Shown in pieces: positions 44,618-55,720 of a stretch of 64,000 nt of DNA. The notes below the pieces were generated by a model that saw only the letters and a list, made by a program, of their open reading frames with translations, had not been told where the DNA came from and did not search any database. Where the stretch lies: contig CM047813.1 in assembly GCA_026214975.1 (NCBI GenBank), positions 30,034,589-30,098,588 on the forward strand. The letters run 5' to 3'. The stretch comes from Gentiana macrophylla (taxonomy: Eukaryota; Streptophyta; Magnoliopsida; Gentianales; Gentianaceae). Position 1 is the stretch's first letter. Each line of letters opens with the position of its first letter. A program made the position numbers and the translations under genes.

Positions 44618-45329
44618 TTAAGTTTTCTTTGGTACCCATATCTTTTTGGGTCCGGCTGGATTAGTTACTGAATTATTACTTTCAGTTTCTTCGATGAGAG
44701 AATTAAGCTTTCTCATCTCTTTTCTAGATAAACCATTACGCTCAACCTTAGTTGATTTCACAAGGATTTCTTTATATTTAACATCCTTAATTTCTTTGTG
44801 TAATCCACTAGGTCTTCCAGTATCTCGATGTCTAGAGTTTACACTCCTTGAAATCTTAAGACTGGGTAGGGGCGGGAAACTCATTCCAGTCTTTTGCTTT
44901 GCAAAGTTCTATGTCTTTTAATTTTAATTCCAATGTAAAATTTTCAGTTAACTTGACAAGCTCAGAGTTTCTCTGACTGAGTTCAGTGAATGACAATTGA
45001 GTTGAAGAATGTACCTTTTCTTGATGGTTTGATACAGTTTTAAGATTTGAATGTACATTCTTTTGTTGCTCTAATGAATCTTCAATATTAACCGTTATTT
45101 GCAACAACTTCTTTTCTCCTTCTTCTGAGAGATCTCTTAGTGATGGAACTCCTCTGGATTTGTCAACATATACATTGTGATCGCTATCCACATCATCACT
45201 AAGTTGAGGTTCTGGAATTGTCTGAGAATCATTAAACCTCTCAAATATTTGATCCTGAAAATCAGATACATTTTGCAAACAATTAGTCAGGGGGTGAATA
45301 AGCCAACTTCTAATTTTGGATGTAATCAT
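44618..45329 (-). pseudogene. SIRE-type gag-side remnant (coiled coil to WVPK motif)
   Basis: Two frames (45329-44856, then 44884-44618) form one region with a shift near 44870. The first is Ser/Lys/Glu-rich with heptads (LTENFTLELKLKDIELCKAK). The second ends NSVTNPAGPKKIWVPK, the GPxxxWVPK motif found between gag zinc knuckle and protease in SIRE-type Copia. The zinc knuckle itself and the protease are missing. The frame begins about 120 bases inside LTR F's primer site, as gag does. Confidence 0.6.
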
Positions 45330-45442
45330 TTCAATTAAGTGCTTTTACAACTAATACAGTGAGGTCTTCCAACAACTGGTGTGCAAGCTATCAACAACTG
45401 ACACTTAAGATCAGTTCTGGATCTCTTCAAAACTGAAGCACT

Positions 45443-45454
45443 GCTCCGATACCA
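45443..45454 (-). other. Primer-binding site of the pol-less element
   Basis: The minus strand reads TGGTATCGGAGC, one base from the iMet primer match, two bases from the end of LTR F. Confidence 0.85.
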
Positions 45455-45456
45455 AT

Positions 45457-47171
45457 TGTTGGTCCCTTGGAAAGGCTAACACAAGTTTAGAGGGGGGTGA
45501 ATAAACTTGTCACCAAAAATTTTCCCCAAACTGAAAGTGCCCTAGGAACTGAGTTTTTACCAAACTCAGTTTTGTTCCTGTCTCTTAACTTGTGAGGAGT
45601 TCAGCTAACTCAACTAAGTACAAGTCAATACTGACTTATATTTAGTCTGGTTAAATGGCAGCGGATAAAGACAAGCCTTTTGTGCAACAGATGTGTTAAT
45701 AAAAATCTTAACCTTCTATGTATCAGTTCTGTGCTGACTCAGTGTCTGGTGTTTGCTGAGTGAAATGATGAGATGATTATGCAACAATTAAAACAAACAT
45801 AAATTCATAAAGCAAATCAACACAAGATTTTTTTATGGAAGTTCCGGGTGGTGTAATCCCGTACGTCTCCCCTTCTCCTGTGGTGTAGGAGGTATCACTA
45901 GAATCTTGAGATAACTGTTACAAAATCCTAGCACAATGATAGTCCTTCACGACACCCTAGTTTCACTGTCTACACATAATGAAGAAAGTTAAGATTACTC
46001 CCTTCACTCTGCACACTGATCTTTCGGAGGTGGAATGACTCCTTCACCAGCTCACCACTAACACAAACACAGTCCGCAAACTGCACCAACAGCTGTGGCA
46101 ACTGAGTTGCAACCGTATAAGGAAAATTGGAGTTGCTCTCCTCAAACTATGCACAGCCAACCCTTTTTCACAAAGGTTAGGTTTAGAATTAATCAAGAGA
46201 TTAATTCAAAGAGTCGCTTGCTTCTTCCGATCTCGGCTTTGTAGCTCCAAGATGCCTTCTTTCCCCCTTAATGGGTTATTGGATCTTTCTTTATAATTCT
46301 CAAGGCTATTCTATTGGCTTCCCCTTTTCTAGATATGGAATCTGATTTTCTGGATCTGGATCTTTAGATATATGCTTGTAAAGCTCCTTTTCAGATCCTT
46401 CTCACTTTTTCAAGTGATTATCTTGAGTATTTATAGGGGCGATGTAATGGTCACTAGCTCTTGTAGCCGTTACATTTGTTGTTTAGCCAACGTTCATATG
46501 TATGACCTTTTGTCATATTGTCAATTCAAATTCAGCAAGGCCTTAACTCAGTTTTTCTACTCTTCTTCAAAACTGAGTACCTCGTACATTTGACATCCGA
46601 CTTTAATTGACTAAGTCAGAGTACACCATTCAGTTTCTTCTTTTCCTGGCAACTGATAATCTTTGTCCTTAAGATTATTCAGCTTTACATGATCTATAGT
46701 TCAGTTTCAGGTAACCACAGACTTGCCGGAATCCTGACTTATTGTCATGACTAAATCAGCTACTAACTGAGTTTGCCACCTCGCTTCTTCGATCTTCGAT
46801 AATCGAGTCTCAGTGTCCTCGCTTCTTCGGTCTTCTAGATGAGCCAACTAAGTCTCATGGTCCTCAACGAACTTATCTTCTTCAGTTTTCTCATAACTGA
46901 GTCAGAACTCTCAGTTCTTCACATGTATACTCAGTTTGCTTGCTGTGACTCAGCTATTCGCCTAGTTCCTGTCTATTACAATGCTTGTATAAAATAACCT
47001 ATACAAGGTTCAGACACTAGATAGAACTTATACATTTTCTCTAGACCATTTCTTGCTTCTTCTTTCATTTTGCACTATAACAGTTAGTTATGACTTCATC
47101 ATCATGGGTTGTAAGTGAGCTTACTAATTACATGACGAATCATCATCAAAACACAGATATTATTTCCAACA
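45457..47171 (-). repeat. LTR F (5' LTR of the pol-less element)
   Basis: 1715 bp, TGTTGGTCCC to TTTCCAACA, MITE-free. The minus-strand TATAAATACTC box is at about 46425-46435. Similarity to LTR E is high throughout. Confidence 0.95.
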
Positions 47172-47176
47172 CCATG

Positions 47177-48327
47177 CGAAAGGATTAAGGACACGTGAAT
47201 CTGTTGAGTTTGTTCTTGAGAAATCGACGCTCTTGATATTTTCACGTTGAGAAAGGGATCAAAGTCACGCTCATTGTTTTGGCTGTTATCGTAGCGTCGT
47301 TTTTGGCCAAACTTTGCATACACTCGAATTTTTGGATATCACATCAAAAAGAGCTCGTGTTGTTGCATTGTATTGTTTTTTGAACCTGCGGAGAAAGATA
47401 GACCGGAATCGGTAAGGTATTGAAATTTTTGGGCCTCACGCTTGAGAAATCATAGTTGCTCCCTGGATTCTGATATCCGTACATCGGCACCGCCATCAGA
47501 TTCTCCGGAAAGTTCACTTTCGACAAAATCCTCGACACACCGCCTGTGCGCTCAGATAGTACAAGGTTGGTGAGTGTCAGGACGGTTGAGAACCAGAGTA
47601 CATTTTGCATCTAGCGCAAGCAATCAATCAGAGCTTGACACACGGAAGGGACGAAGGACGATACCCACGTTCCCCCTACTCCAGGAAAGAGGATCATGCG
47701 AGATCTCCCTCGCCAAGATAACTTGGATGCCATGCTTGAGAACCCCACGGTAGGATGGGATGACTCTCATCCGGACAGATCAAAACTCAATGTCGACGCG
47801 AGGACTATAATAAATCAGAGGAGGTCCATCTCTAGAGACAACACGAGGAATTTGACCCCGAACCGCACCGCCCATCGCACGGAAAAGGTATGGAGGGAAT
47901 GTCGAAGCAACATGAAAACAGAAAGGCCGTTTTAGAAAAAAAATCCAAGGGTAGAAGAAGCCCTGGAAGCCGTGACTCTAGAGGCAAAGGCAGCACTAGC
48001 CTATGCCGAATTTGTGAAGCAAGCATATCTAGAAAACTTGCACCTGGTTGCCTGCGGTCTCCACACATGACAGTCGATGAACAACTCCCCGTCCCCTCAG
48101 GGCACGAGGTCACGGATTCCCCTAAGAACAAGGCGGTTTCACGCGCGTGAACAACAAGGGCTGACGTAGAGGGGGATGAATACTCATCGGCAGGGCAAAA
48201 TAAGAAGAACGCACCGGAGAAAAACATGGACAGGGGTTCGGCCCTGGACAGATTACACCACCCCGAAAAAAAGGGGCTGCATCAATGCCTGGCCCCGTCC
48301 ACCCCGAAAGGAATATGATTCCACGTC
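47177..48327. other. Tat leader after the nested element, with antisense ORFs
   Basis: No recognised gene on the plus strand; fragments at 47696-48150 are Arg/Lys/Ser-rich and may belong to the gag N-terminus. On the minus strand 47610-47344 reads 88 residues starting MQNVLWFSTVLTLTNLVL, a hydrophobic start like a signal peptide, followed by a Pro/Tyr/Asn-rich body (AVPMYGYQNPGSNYDF). Its last codon lies near an adjoining frame 47323-47102. I do not recognise it; it may be a captured gene piece or chance. Confidence 0.4.
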
Positions 48328-49180
48328 ATGAGGCTAAAGATCCCCGTAATGCACAATAGATCATTAATAATAAGAGGGCAAAGCAAGATGTGGAATCGAT
48401 CTACTATGCAGATTCAGAGGACATCATTCAAACGGTTGGTTCCCATAAAACATACCGAACCCAATAAGGATGACCGGTTGGAAAAAATGGAAAGAGAAAT
48501 CTCAAAACTGAAGAAAGCAAAGCAAGATGAGAAACCTAAGCCAACTCAAGGAATCGATGTACTCTCAGATAAAATACTGGACTCGTTGGCCTCGAGAGTT
48601 GTGCAGTACTCGCAGTACATCTATTATAGAGGGACCACTTGTCCCCTCCAATGGATAGCTACGTTCCAAAGTCGAACTCTCCTGGCTACCAAGAACCAAT
48701 CTGCATGGTGTGTCGCGTTTGTGGGAAGTATGCAGGAGCGAGCCGCTGCTTGGCTCCGAAGTCTGCCTCGTGGCTCAATCAAAAGTTGGGATGAGCTGAG
48801 GACAAAATTTCTTAAGGAATTTGAAACCGAAGAACGGCCAAAGAAATCCATCGAGGACTTGTACGAGATCCGCCAGGGAGAAGGTGAATCGTGTCAGGAG
48901 TTACTATGACAGATTCATAAAAGTTTACGAGCAAACGAAGAACCTGCCCGAAAATGAGGTCAAAAGGGGATTCCTGAATGGCATCGCTAAGGGAATGATG
49001 AAAACACGCTTTGCAATGAATCCGCCGGTGAATCCGCGCGGCCTTTTCAACCAGGCCCGTATATTCGGATTGATCGAAGCGGCTCCCTCACCCTCCGGAA
49101 GAGGAAAAAATCGAGATGAGTCCAGATCTTCGAAAGAGGAGAAAAGAGAGGAGCGAAAGGAAGAGCGAAGTGAAGATTGA
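48328..49180 (+). pseudogene. Tat gag (Retrotrans_gag domain), frameshifted
   Basis: The capsid-like domain reads PLQWIATFQSRTLLATKN, SAWCVAFVGSMQERAAAWL and LRTKFLKEFE, matching the Gypsy gag pattern (M...F...L...A..WF..L...SI.SW..L...F...F). After RQGEGES a shift near 48895 moves to VRSYYDRFIKVYEQTKNLPE and on to a Ser/Arg/Glu-rich tail. Gag would form the virus-like particle. Confidence 0.88.
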
Positions 49181-49219
49181 AAGAGAGGAAGGGACAGAGG
49201 CAGAGAGGTCAAAAGACCA

Positions 49220-49558
49220 ATGAAATTTGATGAATCTGATTTCATCCCCATTAATGCCAGTCTGTCCGAGATTCTTTACGAAATCCGTGATCGGATTGAT
49301 AGGCCGAGGCCCATAAGGTCCGACCCCAAGACACGAGACGAAACAAAATACTGCGATTTCCATGAATATCACGGTCACATCACAGTTGAATGTATCACTC
49401 ATAGATGGATTGTCGACAAAATGATCAAATACGGAAAGTTGGATAAGTACAAAAAACATAACGGAGGAAACAGAAATGATCGGGGGCCTCGTAGATACCA
49501 AAATGAAATCAAAGTGATCATAGAAGAATTCCCCAGCAATAATCTCATCAAAAGCTAG
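49220..49558 (+). pseudogene. Tat gag C-terminus with zinc-knuckle-like motif
   Basis: The frame reads FIPINASLSEILYEIRD and YCDFHEYHGHITVEC. The C-x2-H-x4-GH-x4-C arrangement is the modified knuckle of Tat/Athila gag proteins. It is separated from the capsid frame by a stop near 49180. Confidence 0.8.
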
Positions 49559-49559
49559 A

Positions 49560-50170
49560 TCAATGCCATCAACATCAGAGGAAGAGAGAAACCGATCATT
49601 TTGGCTCCAGATGAACAAGAGATATCGTTTACTCGAAGCGAGCTGGTGGGCCGACCCGGGGCGATGGAGCTACCGATAGTGGTCTTGGTCGGAATAAACG
49701 ATTTTGGCATCAACCGAGTCCTACTAGATACTGGAGCCTCTCGAGACATCATTTACCTGGATACTCTGAAATAGTTGAAGATTGGAACTTTGAGACTGAG
49801 GCCTTATTTGGGAATGTTAGAGGGATTTTCCAACGACAAGGTGACCGCTTTGGGCGTCGTTGATTTAGACGTCAAGATTGGTGATCAACCGCCGTACCGA
49901 AAAGAGAAAATCGACTTCTTGGTCGTCGATCTGCACTCGCACTACACAGCAATCCTGGGGATCCCGCCTCAAAGGAAATTTCATATGGTCGTTTCAACAC
50001 CCCATCAAAGGGCAAAATTTTATATAGATGAGGGAGTCGGAATGGTTGTAAGCCGCCCTAGGACCCTGCTAGACCATGTGACCATGAATCGAAGCGACCT
50101 TCCAGTGAGAGGAATCTACAAGATGCCCCAGATCGAATCTCCCGGATCTCCCCCCGACGATCCCGAATAG
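49560..50170 (+). pseudogene. Tat protease region
   Basis: ITFTRSELVG-like lead (SFTRSELVGRPGAMELPIVV), then VLLDTGASRDIIYLDTL with the aspartic-protease triad DTG, an in-frame stop near 49775, then ILGIPPQRKFHMVVSTPHQ, where family members have LGRxxLNxxxAVxSxxH. Continuous frame 49775-50170. Confidence 0.85.
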
Positions 50171-50325
50171 ACATAGTCGAGGTAACGAGGCTCGGAATGA
50201 GCCGAATCCGTCGAAAGACATGATGGAGATCAACCGGGGAGAGACAGAGAGGCCTGAAAAGGTCATTTGTGAAACACTACAAGTAGAGACGAGTCCGATT
50301 TCACGTACAGGATGAATTAATCGAG

Positions 50326-51180
50326 GTGATCATAAATGAGAAATATCCTGATCAGAAAGTGAAAATAGGCGGGCAAATGGAAGAACATGAGAAAGAAGAG
50401 CTGATAGCAATTATCAGGGAAAATTTGGATGCGTTCGTATGGGTAGTCAAAGACATGAGAGGCGTGGAGCCTGAAGTCGCCCTGCATCACTTGAATGTAG
50501 ACCCACGTTTTAAACACATACAACAAAGAGCCCGCCAATTTTCTAAGGCAAAAGAGGAAGCGATTAAGGTCGAGGTGAACAAGCTAGTCATAGCTGGGAT
50601 CGTCAAAGAGATCCAATACCCGACCTGGCTAGCCAACGTGGTGATGGTTAAAAAACACAATGGGAAGTGGCGCATGTGCGTTGATTTTACCGACTTAATC
50701 AAAGCTTGCCCGAAGGACCCTTACGAGTTGCCGCGGATCGACAGAATGGTCGATCAAATCGCCGAGTTCAAAATGCTGAGTTTCTTAGACGCGTATTCTG
50801 GATATCATCAAGTGAGGATGGCAAGTGAGGAGAAAGAGATGACCGCTTTCAGGGCAGCAGGCGGAATGTTTTACTATGAGATGATGCCCTTCGGTTTGAA
50901 GAACGCCGGATCCACTTATCAGAGGATGGTAAACAAGGTTTTCGGTTCCCAAATAGGGAAAAATATGGAGGCATACATTGACGATATGGTCGTCAAATCT
51001 GCCCGAATCGATCATCTGGCGGACCTACAAAAGACTTTCGACAATGTAAAGATGCACTCTATGAAGCTGAATCCTTCGAAATGTACTTTCTGTGTTCAAG
51101 CCGGCAAGTTTCTAGGTTTCATGGTCACTCAGAGGGGAATCGAAGCGAATCCGAAAAAATCCAATCCCTGGCAAATATGA
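50326..51180 (+). pseudogene. Tat reverse transcriptase
   Basis: 284 residues open: FVWVVKDMRGVEPEVALHHL, KWRMCVDFTDLIKACPKD, LSFLDAYSGYHQVRMA, FYYEMMPFGLKNAGSTYQRM and AYIDDMVVKS (YIDD at 50974-50985), then FLGFMVTQRGIEANP. All catalytic Asp residues are present (LDAYSG and YIDD). The frame shifts near 51160. It is the best preserved enzyme of the window. Confidence 0.93.
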
Positions 51181-51660
51181 AGGATCCCACTTGTGTGAAA
51201 GAAGTTCAGAGACTAAATGGGAGGATCATACCTCTGGGAAGATTCGTCTCAAAATCCACTGACAAGTGTCTCCCGTTCTTCAAGATTCTCAAAGGAAACA
51301 AAATTTTGAATGGACCGAGGAATGCTCGCAAGTCTTCAGAGCCATCAAGACTTATTTGGCAAGCCCTCCCCTATTAGTCAGTCCCATACTAGAGATGAAC
51401 TTTTTCTTTATTTGGCAGCCTCGGACTGGGCCATGGCCGTTGTTCTTGTCAAGGAGGATGGGACCCTCCAAAAACCCGTTTATTATGTTTCAAAAGCCCT
51501 CAGTCCCGTTGAGAGCCACTACCTAAATGTAGAAAAATTGGCTTACTCGCTTGTTATAGCGTTTCAAAATCTTACTTTTCTCGCCCCGATCGTTGAGAAA
51601 TGCCGCTACCTTTGCAAGCGGACCTATCCGGTGGAATGCTATGATGGGCTATCGAGTTGA
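51181..51660 (+). pseudogene. Tat RT thumb and Gypsy-type RNase H
   Basis: LANMKDPTCVKEVQRLNGRI continues the thumb; after another shift near 51300 the reading is FLYLAASDWAMAVVLVKEDG, KPVYYVSKAL and ESHYLNVEKLAYSLVIA, i.e. the Ty3-type RNase H, with the first catalytic Asp replaced or shifted (AASDWA). Confidence 0.85.
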
Positions 51661-51838
51661 CCAAATTCGACATCCGATACGAGCCCAAAAAGCGATCAAG
51701 GGTCAATCTCTGGCAGACTTCATAGTGGAGACAAGCCTCAACGAAGAGGAGCCCGCCGGATAGTCTAGCTCGCCAAACGTCGACGAATTGAATACCCCAA
51801 CAATGGTGGCGCCGCAAAGGCCGAGTCACTGTTGGTAG

Positions 51839-52150
51839 ATGTATGTCGACGGGGCCACGAGCCGAAATGGCTGTGGAGCCGGGATAATACTCTTGGAGCC
51901 GGGTTTGTCTGAAGAGATTGAGAAGGCTTTAAGATTTAACTTCACGGCTTCCAACAACCAAGTTGAATACGAAGCAGTTATAGCCGGGTTGGAACTAGCC
52001 AAAGCAATGAATGTTGAAAACGTGGAAGTTTTTGCGATTCGAAGGTGATAGTATGCCAGATCAATGGTGCATTCGAAGCGAGAGATGAAGTACTGAAACG
52101 ATATCTTAGCTTCAAGTTTTGCGAGTTCCGGAACATAACCACGCGAATAG
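51839..52150 (+). pseudogene. Second (archaeal-type) RNase H of the Tat element
   Basis: MYVDGATSRNGCGAGIILLE has the first Asp in VDGA; NNQVEYEAVIAGLELA carries the Glu. A shift near 52045 leads to VICQINGAFEARDEVLKRYL. Two RNase H domains, the second of archaeal type, mark the Tat lineage. Confidence 0.85.
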
Positions 52151-52213
52151 AACGAGCGAGCGGACTATCTGTCCAAGCTAATCTCTAAAGACAAGTTCGG
52201 CGCTCCCTCAGTC

Positions 52214-52836
52214 ATGTTTGAGAATCTCGAAGGACCAGCCGTTTGTCGGGCTGAAATAATGGATATTCAACACTCGATCCCATGTTGGATAGACAAAATT
52301 AAGGCATACACAGAAAAAAGGACACTGCCCGAAGACACCAAAGCGGCCCAAGCATTAAAGAGAAGTGCAGCGCGCTATACGATCTTGAATGAGATTCTGT
52401 ATCGAAGATCTTTTTCAAAGCCGTTATTGTGTTGCATTCGACCCGAGGAGGTACAAGGAATATTGACAGAACTGCATGAAGGGGTATGTGGAGGTCACCC
52501 CTCTAGCCGCACTTTGGCACATAAAGCTTTATTAATGGGATATTATTGGCCAAAATTGGCCAAAGACGCTGAAAGATACGCTAAATGTTGCGACAATCGC
52601 TAACATCCCAAGACTGCCCTCAGTAGAGAAAAGCATCATCGTGGCTGCGTGGCCCTTCGACATGTGGGCGATCGATCTGATCGGTCCGCTGAAAAGAGGT
52701 CGGTCAAACTGCGAATATGTGGTCGTCGCTGTGGATTACTTCACAAAATGGATCGAGGCAAAAGCGCTTTTGAAGATCTGTGCCAGAGATATAATATACT
52801 TTCTACTGGATCAAGTTTGGACTCGATTTGGGGTGC
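52214..52836 (+). pseudogene. Tat integrase, truncated
   Basis: The zinc domain reads ILTELHEGVCGGHPSSRTLA, then GYYWPKLAKDAERYAKCCDN (H-H-C-C). After a stop near 52601 the catalytic core starts WPFDMWAIDLIGPLKRGRSN and YVVVAVDYFTKWIEAKAL with the first two Asp positions. The frame ends at QVWTRFGV, where the Athila LTR begins; the third acidic residue and C-terminus are lost. Confidence 0.9.
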
Positions 52837-53133
52837 TGATAACTCTTTAAATGGTACCAATAATTATACATATATTCACCCCGAATTCTACTAAATAGAG
52901 GATATATAAGCTCGTTATTATGTGAAATATATGTTAAATGCTATAAGAGTGTTTCCGGATCGTAATTCTGCATATAAGCTTTTTTACCGATGTTTTGGTA
53001 CTGTTTTGTCTCGTTTTGCGTATTTTATAGGATGTACCGATACCGGAGCATTGAAGAACGGATCCAAACCAAAAGAAGTACAATGTGCCAAGTGATTGAA
53101 GCCCAAGAGGAATCCTGCTGAAGAAAAGTAAGC

Positions 53134-53166
53134 CCGGTAACCCGGAGGCTAGGCCTGGTAAACCGG
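53134..53166. repeat. GGTAACC hairpin 1 (Athila-1 LTR)
   Basis: CCGGTAACCCGG...CCTGGTAAACCGG. Lies upstream of the LTR TATA box. One of five related units. Confidence 0.65.
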
Positions 53167-53581
53167 CGTCTTGTGGAACACGAAATTGATTCTGCCGCAT
53201 TATCTAGATCGGTTAGGGTTTTAGTGAGTCTTAAGTCGGTCATTGTATCTATATAAGGCCGCATTTACAGATTATTACAAAAGTTTTCATAAGCACTCAA
53301 TTATATTCAATTTTATTATAAAATTATTATGAAATAAAGTTTCTTGAGCTTTGGAGAGTTGTTTTCGGTTTCCTCCCTTCTTCCATCATCTCTAGCTTGA
53401 GTAGATCGAGCTAGATCTCCACTGTTGAATGTATGAAGCTTTGAACGTTCCTTTTTGTCTTCAATATGGTAGATCTGTTCGTATTTATGTGTTTTAGTTA
53501 ATCTGCATGTTTAACAACCCCATAATTTACTTATTTTAATCGTACTGAGCAATGTAGATCCAGAAATTAGGAAAAGTCGCC

Positions 53582-53618
53582 CTCGGTAACCCGGCGGTCT
53601 ATACCGGTTTACCGAGGC
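53582..53618. repeat. GGTAACC hairpin 2 (Athila-1 LTR)
   Basis: CCTCGGTAACCCGG...CCGGTTTACCGAGG, nearly perfect arms of about 13 bases; downstream of the TATA box and thus in the transcript, followed by CATGTTTTAG. Confidence 0.8.
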
Positions 53619-54271
53619 ATGTTTTAGAAAACCTAAACTGGGATTCACTACAAATTTCGTTGATCGGCGGAAATAATTAAAACGAGTAGTAGGTATGTCC
53701 AATCTAATATTCGTAATTAAGTAAATTAACATGAAGGATCATATGAGTGTTAATTAGGACATAGTCTTGAATGGACCCAGAAAGTCTTTGGTCAATGTCG
53801 ATACCGTATAAGCGGGTTAACGGTATGAGTTAGCGCTCAATATCGGCAATTCTAGTTCTTTATGTGTATGAGCTATTACGGACCAATTAAGGAGGGTAGC
53901 TTGCGTATAGATTGTATGCTGCCATTGTCGGAGTAGATAGGGTTAGGAATTTCACCCGTAGCTGATAAATATGATACTAATCATTAAAAGCTCACGATTA
54001 ATCTAAGGAAATTATGTGGGGAAGTAAACGTAACGATTAACTAATCCAAGTTAGTAGATCGGTGAGGAGAGAGAGAATACCATGTTTGTTTTCTTTTATG
54101 TTATTGTTGGTCAATGACCGCCTCTATGTTGCTTATTAATTAGGTTAGAATCGTTTATACTTATAAGTTGCATTGTCTCTGTGGGATCGACCTTGACTCG
54201 CATTTACTATACTGCGATGTACCTAGTATTCTTGCTAGTAATATCGACGTTAGTGACTTACACGCAATCAA

Positions 54272-54299
54272 GATTTTTGGCACCGTTGCCGGGACAATG
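54272..54299 (+). other. Athila-1 primer-binding site
   Basis: TTTTTGGCACCGTTGCCGGG follows the LTR after a few bases. It is the Athila/Tat type TGGCGCCGTTGCCGGGGA with minor changes, usually paired with tRNA-Asp. Confidence 0.85.
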
Positions 54300-54434
54300 G
54301 CCAATTTTTAAATATAAACGTTTTAATTCTAATTAAGAAGTCGTTTTTCTTTTATTTTATTTTATTATGAGTCTTGAGTCATTCTGTATCAAACCTGCAC
54401 ATGTTAAACTGCTAGAATGAGAAATTTCAGGGCC

Positions 54435-54468
54435 GGTTTCCTCGAAGGTAACCCTCGAGTTACCGAGG
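54435..54468. repeat. GGTAACC hairpin 3 (Athila-1 leader)
   Basis: GGTTTCCTCGAAGGTAACCC followed by TCGAGTTACCGAGG, between primer site and the protease ORF, followed by CCTGAAAAATC. Confidence 0.7.
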
Positions 54469-54679
54469 CCTGAAAAATCAATTTCTGAACAATTCCTGTT
54501 ATTTTGTGTTATTCCCTGTTGATTTTAGTTAGTAGGTCCGCAACAGTTGGGATCACACCCAGCTAAAGCGGAATTTGCTAACCTTTTCTTTTTTTTATTT
54601 TGTCTTTTCGTAGGAAGATCAAAACTCTTCAGAAATTTGATTAATTTCGAGTTGAAAAAGAGCAAACAAGTCAAGCAAA

Positions 54680-55720
54680 ATGCCTAGGAAAATATTGAAT
54701 ATCACACCGATTTCCATGTACCCTGGATCTGAAGCAAGAGAGCATTATGACGTTGTCAAGCAACGGTCGGAAAAAGAGGAAAAAGCAATCAAGCAGGAGC
54801 CTGAAGATGACTTAAAGGAGTATAGCACGTATCGCCCAGGTGATTTCCCTTGCAAATTAATTGATATATCATCTTCGGATTATGATTCTGATGATCCTGA
54901 AGATGACTCTGACACGATGTTTTATGAGCCTGAGGATTACCCAAACTCAGACACCGTGGTGAATTTAGAAGACCCTGGCACGTTTAGACTCCTGATTTTT
55001 GTTAATGGAATATCAGTAGGATTAGGTCTCTGCGACTCTGGCTCGAGTTGCAATATTCTACCTTTTCCTCTGTCAAAAGATCAAGCTTCCTGTCGTAATG
55101 AATCAAACCAAGTCCATGACCTTCGTGGATAGAACCAAAGACATGCCTGCTGGTTTGCTTAAGAAATGCACAATAAAGGCAGGAGGGTTCACATATCCTA
55201 TTGACTTCACGGTCATAGATGTACCCGAGGACCCTAGTGCCCTAGTTATTTTAGGAAGACCTTTCTTAGCAACGAGCAGGGCGGTTAAGGATTTTGATAA
55301 GGAGGAGATACTCTAAGGTTGAATAATGACGTTGTATCTTTTAAGATCCTAGAACCCCTAGAAAACCGACCGGAGAGTTTCAAGATGACGTATGCTTTAG
55401 GAAAGGTGGAAATTATGGAGATCAAAGGGCATAAGCATAGAGAGGTTGTCATAGAAACCGTTGAGCAAGATTTAATGAGATTAATGCTAAGAGAGAAAGA
55501 AGATAAGGACGACAATAAGATATTCACGAAAGCTAGTCCTTCCGTGTTGCGTAGTGAACGAGTTGAGCTGAAAGTAAAAAATGTGGAGTCCTTGAGGTTA
55601 AAGTCTAAATCTCGACGCAGAGGCAAACCTAGCACACAAGCTAAAAGAGAAAGACATGCTAGGAAGAGAGCTCAAAACGGTTATGTGAAGGTACAAGCCT
55701 CTGGAGCGAAAGTTTGGTGA
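54680..55720 (+). pseudogene. Protease-only coding region of Athila-like element 1
   Basis: From ATG 54680 three frames join (shifts near 55080 and 55315). N-terminal charged part, then an acidic block (IDISSSDYDSDDPEDDSD), then RLLIFVNGISVGLGLCDSGS with SCNILPF, the retropepsin flap side and triad region (DSG), then PIDFTVIDVPEDPSALVILG and RPFLATSRA, the closing motif. The C-terminal part is highly basic (KSKSRRRGKPSTQAKRERHA) and ends GAKVW. No gag, RT or integrase motif is seen up- or downstream. In Athila the protease is normally followed by RT. The same layout occurs at 58217-59450. Confidence 0.7.

Larger units (their letters stand above)
40028..47171 (-). mobile_element. Pol-less SIRE-like element with coiled-coil/Transposase_32 region
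   Basis: LTR E (40028-42245) and LTR F (45457-47171) flank a 3.2 kb interior. CCATG occurs directly outside both ends (40023-40027 and 47172-47176), a perfect 5-base duplication. The primer site next to LTR F and a purine-rich AAAAAGGGCGAAAT next to LTR E give minus-strand transcription. The interior shows a gag-side remnant ending GPKKIWVPK, typical for the region before protease in SIRE-type Copia polyproteins, then jumps directly to a Transposase_32-like and coiled-coil coding region. Protease, integrase, RT and RNase H are absent. Confidence 0.85.
39113..52836 (+). mobile_element. Tat-type Ty3/Gypsy element, 3'-truncated, nested
   Basis: The 5' LTR (39113-39659), primer site and leader are followed, after the nested element at 40028-47171, by gag, protease, RT, RNase H, a second RNase H and the start of integrase, all on the plus strand. 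The second (archaeal-type) RNase H between RNase H and integrase places it in the Tat clade. Integrase stops at 52836 where an Athila LTR begins; the 3' half of integrase and the 3' LTR are not in the window. All genes are broken by shifts or stops. Confidence 0.88.
52837..54270 (+). repeat. 5' LTR of Athila-like element 1
   Basis: 1434 bp, TGATAACTCTTTAAATGG to ACACGCAATCA. TCTATATAAGG (53248-53258) is the probable TATA box. Near the end CCCTGTGGGATCGACC-like sequence (54178-54192) is the usual downstream signature. It interrupts the Tat integrase; the 5 bases before it are GGTGC. The mate LTR is not in the window. Confidence 0.85.

Noticed and set aside
48624..49618. Minus-strand ORFs of 75-176 residues
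   Set aside because: Shadows of the Tat gag region, which has clear domain matches on the plus strand.
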